Assembly (NCBI GenBank): GCA_900549655.1
Contig: UROZ01000009.1
Span: 1 to 35,814 of the forward strand
Source of the DNA: an uncultured Collinsella sp.
GTDB taxonomy: Bacteria > Actinomycetota > Coriobacteriia > Coriobacteriales > Coriobacteriaceae
Reading direction: 5' to 3'
DNA length: 35,814 nucleotides
Part shown: positions 32,350 to 35,814 of the stretch, piece by piece
Layout of the letters: every line of letters begins with the position of its first letter
How positions within the stretch are numbered: position 1 is the stretch's first letter
Program-made: the position numbers and the translations under genes
Notes under the pieces: model-generated
What the model was told of the DNA's origin: nothing
Database searches by the model: none
What the model saw: only the letters and a program-made list of their open reading frames with translations

Positions 32350-35300
32350 ATGGCGAACACCCAGAACTATATTAACCACCTGCTGCAGAACACCGGCATT
32401 ACGCCGGCATGCAGCGAAGAAGAGCGCTTGGCTGCCGAGGATATCGCTCAGATCTTCCGCAACCACGGCTTTGACCCCGAGGTTCAGGAGTTCAATGCCC
32501 CGGCGCCCAGTAGATTGGCATTTGCCGTTACCGGTATTCTTGCGTTTGCCGGCGCCCTGCTGATGGGCATCGGCGGCGGTATCGGCTTGGTCGGCACCTT
32601 GCTGGCCATTGTCGGCGCCGTTCTTTACGTGCTCGAGCGCACGGGCCACCCCGTGGTTTCGCGCCTGGGCAAGACGGGCGTGAGCCAAAATGTCATCGCC
32701 TACCACAAGGCCTCGGGCCCGCTCGCGTCTCCGCGCAACCGCCCGGTGGTCGTTGTCGCACACTACGACTCTCCCCGTGCTGAGCTGCTCGCCCGCGAGC
32801 CCTATGCTTCGTATCGTGCGCTCATCGCCAAGCTGTTGCCCGTTGCCACGATTGCCCCTGCTGCCGTTGCCATCCTGCGTATCCTGCCGCTCCCCGGCGC
32901 GCTCAAGGTTCTGCTGTGGATTGTCGCGATCCTCGCTTCCCTCGTTGCACTTGCCAACGCGGCAAACATCATCTCTAACCGCCACGTTCTTCCCTATACG
33001 TCCGGCGCGGTGTGCAACAAGTCTTCTGTCGCCGCTATGCTCGGCGTTATGGACAACGTTGCTCCCTTCCAGGGCGAGAACGAGTTTCCCGACGATGTTC
33101 CGTTCGATACCTATTTTGGGGAGCAGAAACGTCGTGCCGAGGAAATGGCGCGCGCGGCGGCGGAGTATGCCGCGGCCCAGCAGCAAAACGACTACGGCAA
33201 CACCATCGAGTACGAAGAGCCTACCTACGCCGAGGACGAGTTCGGTCAGCCGATTGCTCCCGACGCTCAAACCGAGCCCGAACAGGGCGAGGCTTTTGAC
33301 GAGCAGATTGAGGGCTTTGAGGGTGCGTCTGCCGACGAGACGCTGATTGGCGCCATCGTGCCCGAGGATCAGAATCAGGCTGTCCAGGCCGAAGAGTTCA
33401 ATGACGAGGTTCCCGCTGCTGAGCCGGCGGAGGAGCCTGCCGCGGCCGAGCCCGAGCCCAAGCTCTATCGCAACGCCGCCGGCAACATTCGCTTTGGTTC
33501 GGATGCCATCCGTGCACTCGGAATGCTTCCCGAGTCCTGCACGCTCGATTACGAGGAGGGCGAGGAGCCGACGTTTGAGCCCGAGCCTGCGCCCGTTGTC
33601 ACTGCGGATGATGAGTCTGCCGCGGTTACCGCTGCCGTTGCCGAGCCCGAGGCGGTGTCCGCGATCGATCCCGCGGCAGGACTGGACATTTTGGCTCCCG
33701 CCGCGCCGGCGCAAGACGTTGCGGACGAGTCTGACGACGATTACGTTGAACAGCCGAGGCGCGTGTCTTACGAGAGCGATACTGATTTCTCTGCCGAGAT
33801 TCCCGCGGCAACGCCCCATGCCGATATTGCATCCGCGTTCTCTTCGATTGGCGCCAGCGCTTCCAGCTTCTTTAAGGGTGCGCTTGCAAAGGGCAGGAAA
33901 TTTGTCGACGATTTCGAGGAGAAGCGCGCTGCCGCACGCGAGGCTGCCGAGCAGGAGGCTATCGCTCAGCAGCAGGCAGCCGAGGCGGCACGTGAGCGCG
34001 CGGCGCAAGAGTTCGAGCAGAACGAGGCTATGCAGTCCGGGCCCGTCGACGCTGCCGAAGCTACGACGTCCTTTGAGTCCCAGCAACCGACGTCAGCGGA
34101 TGTTGTTGAGGCAACAACGTCTTTCGAGGCTCAGCAGCACGTCGATAGCACCATGTCGTTTGATGCCGCGCAGTTCGATTCCACGATAACGTTTGAAAAG
34201 CAAGGCACCGCAATTGCCGAGCCCCTTCCTATTTCCGATGAGCAGGGCGACGCGGCAGACGATGACGAGCCCATTGATGCTGCCGAAATTCAGGATGCGA
34301 CCGAGGACGAGTCCGTCGAGGCCAACTCTGACGAAGAGCAATACGCGGCAGCCGATCAAGGTGATTCGACCGAGGTCGAGCAGGAGGAAGTGCCTGCGGT
34401 TTCCGAGACTCCCGAGACGGATGAGTCGAGGCCTTACTCCACGCAGATTTTCACCATGCCGACCCCGAGTGGTTCCGGTGCCACGGTTGCCAATGTCGCT
34501 CCCACCCAGGACGAAACGGTCGATTCCCTTATGGCCCAGATTTCCTCCCAGGCATCGCCGCGTCCGCAGATGAATGTTCCCGATCCGGCGTCGGCACCGT
34601 CGCCTGCACCTTCCTCGTCTCCGCTGGCTTCGGTCCCCGATCCGTCGCTGCCGTCTATGAAGCAGGCAAACGTTGCGTCTCGCACGTCGCTGTTCGACCT
34701 TCCCGATCCCTCTGCCCAGGTCAACGACCCCTTTGCTACTGCCCAGGGTCCCGAACCCACATCGGCACCCGTTGCGCCTTCTATGCCCGTTGCGTCGGGC
34801 GCGCAGCCGATCGAGACCATTTCGGCTCCCGCCCCGGCGGCACCCAAGTCTCGCAAACGCGGCCTGGGTGGCCTGTTCGGTCGTAAAAGGAAAAACGAGC
34901 AGGACAGCATGAGTGATTGGCTGGGCGTCGAAGACGATTACGATGCCAAGAAGTCCGGTCGCGGTATCGGTTCGTGGGATAACTTCGAGGACGATAACGA
35001 TGGCTGGAAGGGCGGCGCTACGTCTTCCGATGGCGCTTCTTCCGAAGATATGCTCTCGGCTGTCGCCTCTATGGGCGATGATGAGCTGCTCGGTCACGAT
35101 ATCTGGTTTGTGGCAACGGGCGCCTCGGATTGTGATGGCGCCGGCATGAAGGCCTTCTTGGCTTCGCATCGCGATAAGCTCCGCGGCGTATTCTTCATCA
35201 ATCTTGAATCCGTCGGCGCCGGTAGGCTTTCGGTGGTGACGGTCGAGGGCGAACAGCAGCTGCTCAAGGGCGATCGCCGCATCATGAACCTGGTCAGCAA

Positions 35301-35526
35301 GGTGTGCAAGTCGTTCCATGTCGATTGTGGCGCGCTCGAGATGCCCTATGCCAAGACCGATGCCTATGCCGCGCTCGAGGCGAGCCGCCGAGCCCTCACC
35401 ATCGCCGGCGTGGACGGCACGCGTCTGGCTTGCGCTCGTACCGAGGACGACCTGCCCCACAATGTCAACCCGACGAACATTGCCACGGTATCCGAGGTCG
35501 TGACCGAGGTTATCCGCCGTTCGTAG
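32350..35526 (+). CDS. Membrane protein with split, degenerate M28 peptidase fold and ~660-residue disordered insert
   Basis: 1,058 residues from ATG 32350 (GGAG five bases upstream); an in-frame ATG at 32200 would add 50 residues without a ribosome binding site. The N-terminal M28-like half (1-240) contains VVVVAHYDS (His138, Asp140) and four hydrophobic segments (~56-75, 77-96, 166-182, 184-206). The C-terminal half (~905-1058) contains TGASD, INLES, KTDAYAALE and LPHNV. Between them is an Ala/Glu/Pro-rich acidic region with a coiled-coil-like part (FEEKRAAAREAAEQEAIAQQQ) and a basic patch (KSRKRGLGGLFGRKRK). The bridging Asp is replaced by Cys222 and the catalytic Glu pair by Ser926-Asp927, so peptidase activity is doubtful. 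Followed by a small membrane protein 21 bases downstream. Confidence 0.8.
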   Translation: MANTQNYINHLLQNTGITPACSEEERLAAEDIAQIFRNHGFDPEVQEFNAPAPSRLAFAVTGILAFAGALLMGIGGGIGLVGTLLAIVGAVLYVLERTGHPVVSRLGKTGVSQNVIAYHKASGPLASPRNRPVVVVAHYDSPRAELLAREPYASYRALIAKLLPVATIAPAAVAILRILPLPGALKVLLWIVAILASLVALANAANIISNRHVLPYTSGAVCNKSSVAAMLGVMDNVAPFQGENEFPDDVPFDTYFGEQKRRAEEMARAAAEYAAAQQQNDYGNTIEYEEPTYAEDEFGQPIAPDAQTEPEQGEAFDEQIEGFEGASADETLIGAIVPEDQNQAVQAEEFNDEVPAAEPAEEPAAAEPEPKLYRNAAGNIRFGSDAIRALGMLPESCTLDYEEGEEPTFEPEPAPVVTADDESAAVTAAVAEPEAVSAIDPAAGLDILAPAAPAQDVADESDDDYVEQPRRVSYESDTDFSAEIPAATPHADIASAFSSIGASASSFFKGALAKGRKFVDDFEEKRAAAREAAEQEAIAQQQAAEAARERAAQEFEQNEAMQSGPVDAAEATTSFESQQPTSADVVEATTSFEAQQHVDSTMSFDAAQFDSTITFEKQGTAIAEPLPISDEQGDAADDDEPIDAAEIQDATEDESVEANSDEEQYAAADQGDSTEVEQEEVPAVSETPETDESRPYSTQIFTMPTPSGSGATVANVAPTQDETVDSLMAQISSQASPRPQMNVPDPASAPSPAPSSSPLASVPDPSLPSMKQANVASRTSLFDLPDPSAQVNDPFATAQGPEPTSAPVAPSMPVASGAQPIETISAPAPAAPKSRKRGLGGLFGRKRKNEQDSMSDWLGVEDDYDAKKSGRGIGSWDNFEDDNDGWKGGATSSDGASSEDMLSAVASMGDDELLGHDIWFVATGASDCDGAGMKAFLASHRDKLRGVFFINLESVGAGRLSVVTVEGEQQLLKGDRRIMNLVSKVCKSFHVDCGALEMPYAKTDAYAALEASRRALTIAGVDGTRLACARTEDDLPHNVNPTNIATVSEVVTEVIRRS

Positions 35527-35547
35527 ACGGAGCTCTAAGGAGTCAAC

Positions 35548-35766
35548 GTGTTTTCGTATATTAAGCGCCATTGGCCTGTCTACGTGATTTTGACCTTGAT
35601 TGCCATTGCGTTAGGATTTGGGGCTGCCTACATCGTGGGTGCAAAGGGCTCGACCCCCGCCTCCGCAATCAGCGAAGAGGTGGAGCAAGAACAGAGTACG
35701 GGTGCCGATGGGATTCCTGAGTCCGAGCAGGCAATCGTTGATGGTGGATCTTCGTCTGCAGAGTAG
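35548..35766 (+). CDS. Small single-pass membrane protein, unknown function
   Basis: 72 residues starting at GTG 35548 with AAGGAG five bases upstream. The N-terminal helix YVILTLIAIALGFGAAYIVG follows a basic start (SYIKRHW), giving an N-in anchored protein with an acidic Ser/Glu-rich tail (ISEEVEQEQSTGADGIPESE). It lies 21 bases after the M28-like gene and is probably co-transcribed; the tail is likely extracellular. No family recognised. Confidence 0.7.
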   Translation: MFSYIKRHWPVYVILTLIAIALGFGAAYIVGAKGSTPASAISEEVEQEQSTGADGIPESEQAIVDGGSSSAE

Positions 35767-35796
35767 ATACGGCGATTTACATGATTGAAAGCGGGC

Positions 35797-35814
35797 GAGC
35801 CAGGGGACTGGCTC
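35797..35814 (+). terminator. Hairpin at the window end, possible terminator of the M28-like operon
   Basis: GAGCCAG-GGGA-CTGGCTC is a perfect 7-bp stem 31 bases after the last stop. The window ends before any T tract would be seen, so termination cannot be confirmed. Confidence 0.45.

Noticed and set aside
32299..34086. 595-codon open frame on minus opposite the M28-like gene
   Set aside because: Arg/Gly/Leu-rich shadow of the repetitive acidic insert on plus, which has a ribosome binding site and recognisable motifs.

Overview
The window looks like the origin-of-replication neighbourhood of a high-GC actinobacterium. I infer class Coriobacteriia, most like Collinsella, from four things: the gene order dnaA-dnaN-recF-dciA-gyrB-gyrA on one side of rpmH-rnpA-yidD-yidC-khpB-rsmG-parA-parB, the DciA-type helicase-loader gene, a PafB/PafC-like regulator pair, and an LPxTG-like pilus locus. 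This placement is recognition of families and gene order, not a database match.

Layout. 1-4346 (minus): the start of a Gram-positive pilus/adhesin locus, with a large surface adhesin split by one in-frame TAA, then a major-pilin gene cut by the window edge. 4347-4775: AT-rich, palindrome-rich spacer with a likely pilus promoter and the typA terminator. 4776-8102 (minus): bifunctional-nuclease-family gene, two unknown small genes and typA. 8287-8363: tRNA-Ile(GAT). 8411-8595: an unexplained 185-bp near-perfect inverted repeat. 8663-16321 (minus): gyrA, gyrB, dciA, recF, dnaN. 16322-19830: dnaA and a GHKL-ATPase/winged-helix gene in one operon, flanked on both sides by clusters of non-canonical DnaA boxes, a bipartite oriC. 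19896-25037 (plus): ribosomal protein L34, RNase P protein, membrane insertase, KhpB, RsmG, three evenly spaced parS sites, ParA, ParB and a small membrane protein. 25237-26289 (minus): rlmN. 26375-30228 (plus): ddl overlapping an exonuclease-DinG helicase. 30225-32151 (minus): pafB-pafC-like pair. 32350-35766 (plus): a membrane protein with a split, degenerate M28 peptidase fold and a disordered insert of about 660 residues, then a small membrane protein.

Nearly all core genes left of about 19.6 kb are on minus and those up to 25 kb are on plus, so transcription diverges from the putative origin, as expected for leading-strand genes. ParA, ParB and parS would segregate the origin; DnaA, DnaN, RecF, DciA and gyrase act in replication itself.

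The most unusual items are the GHKL/winged-helix gene placed between oriC and dnaA, the long palindrome after gyrA, the interrupted adhesin, the Tyr at the quinolone-determining Ser position of GyrA, and the degenerate M28 membrane protein.
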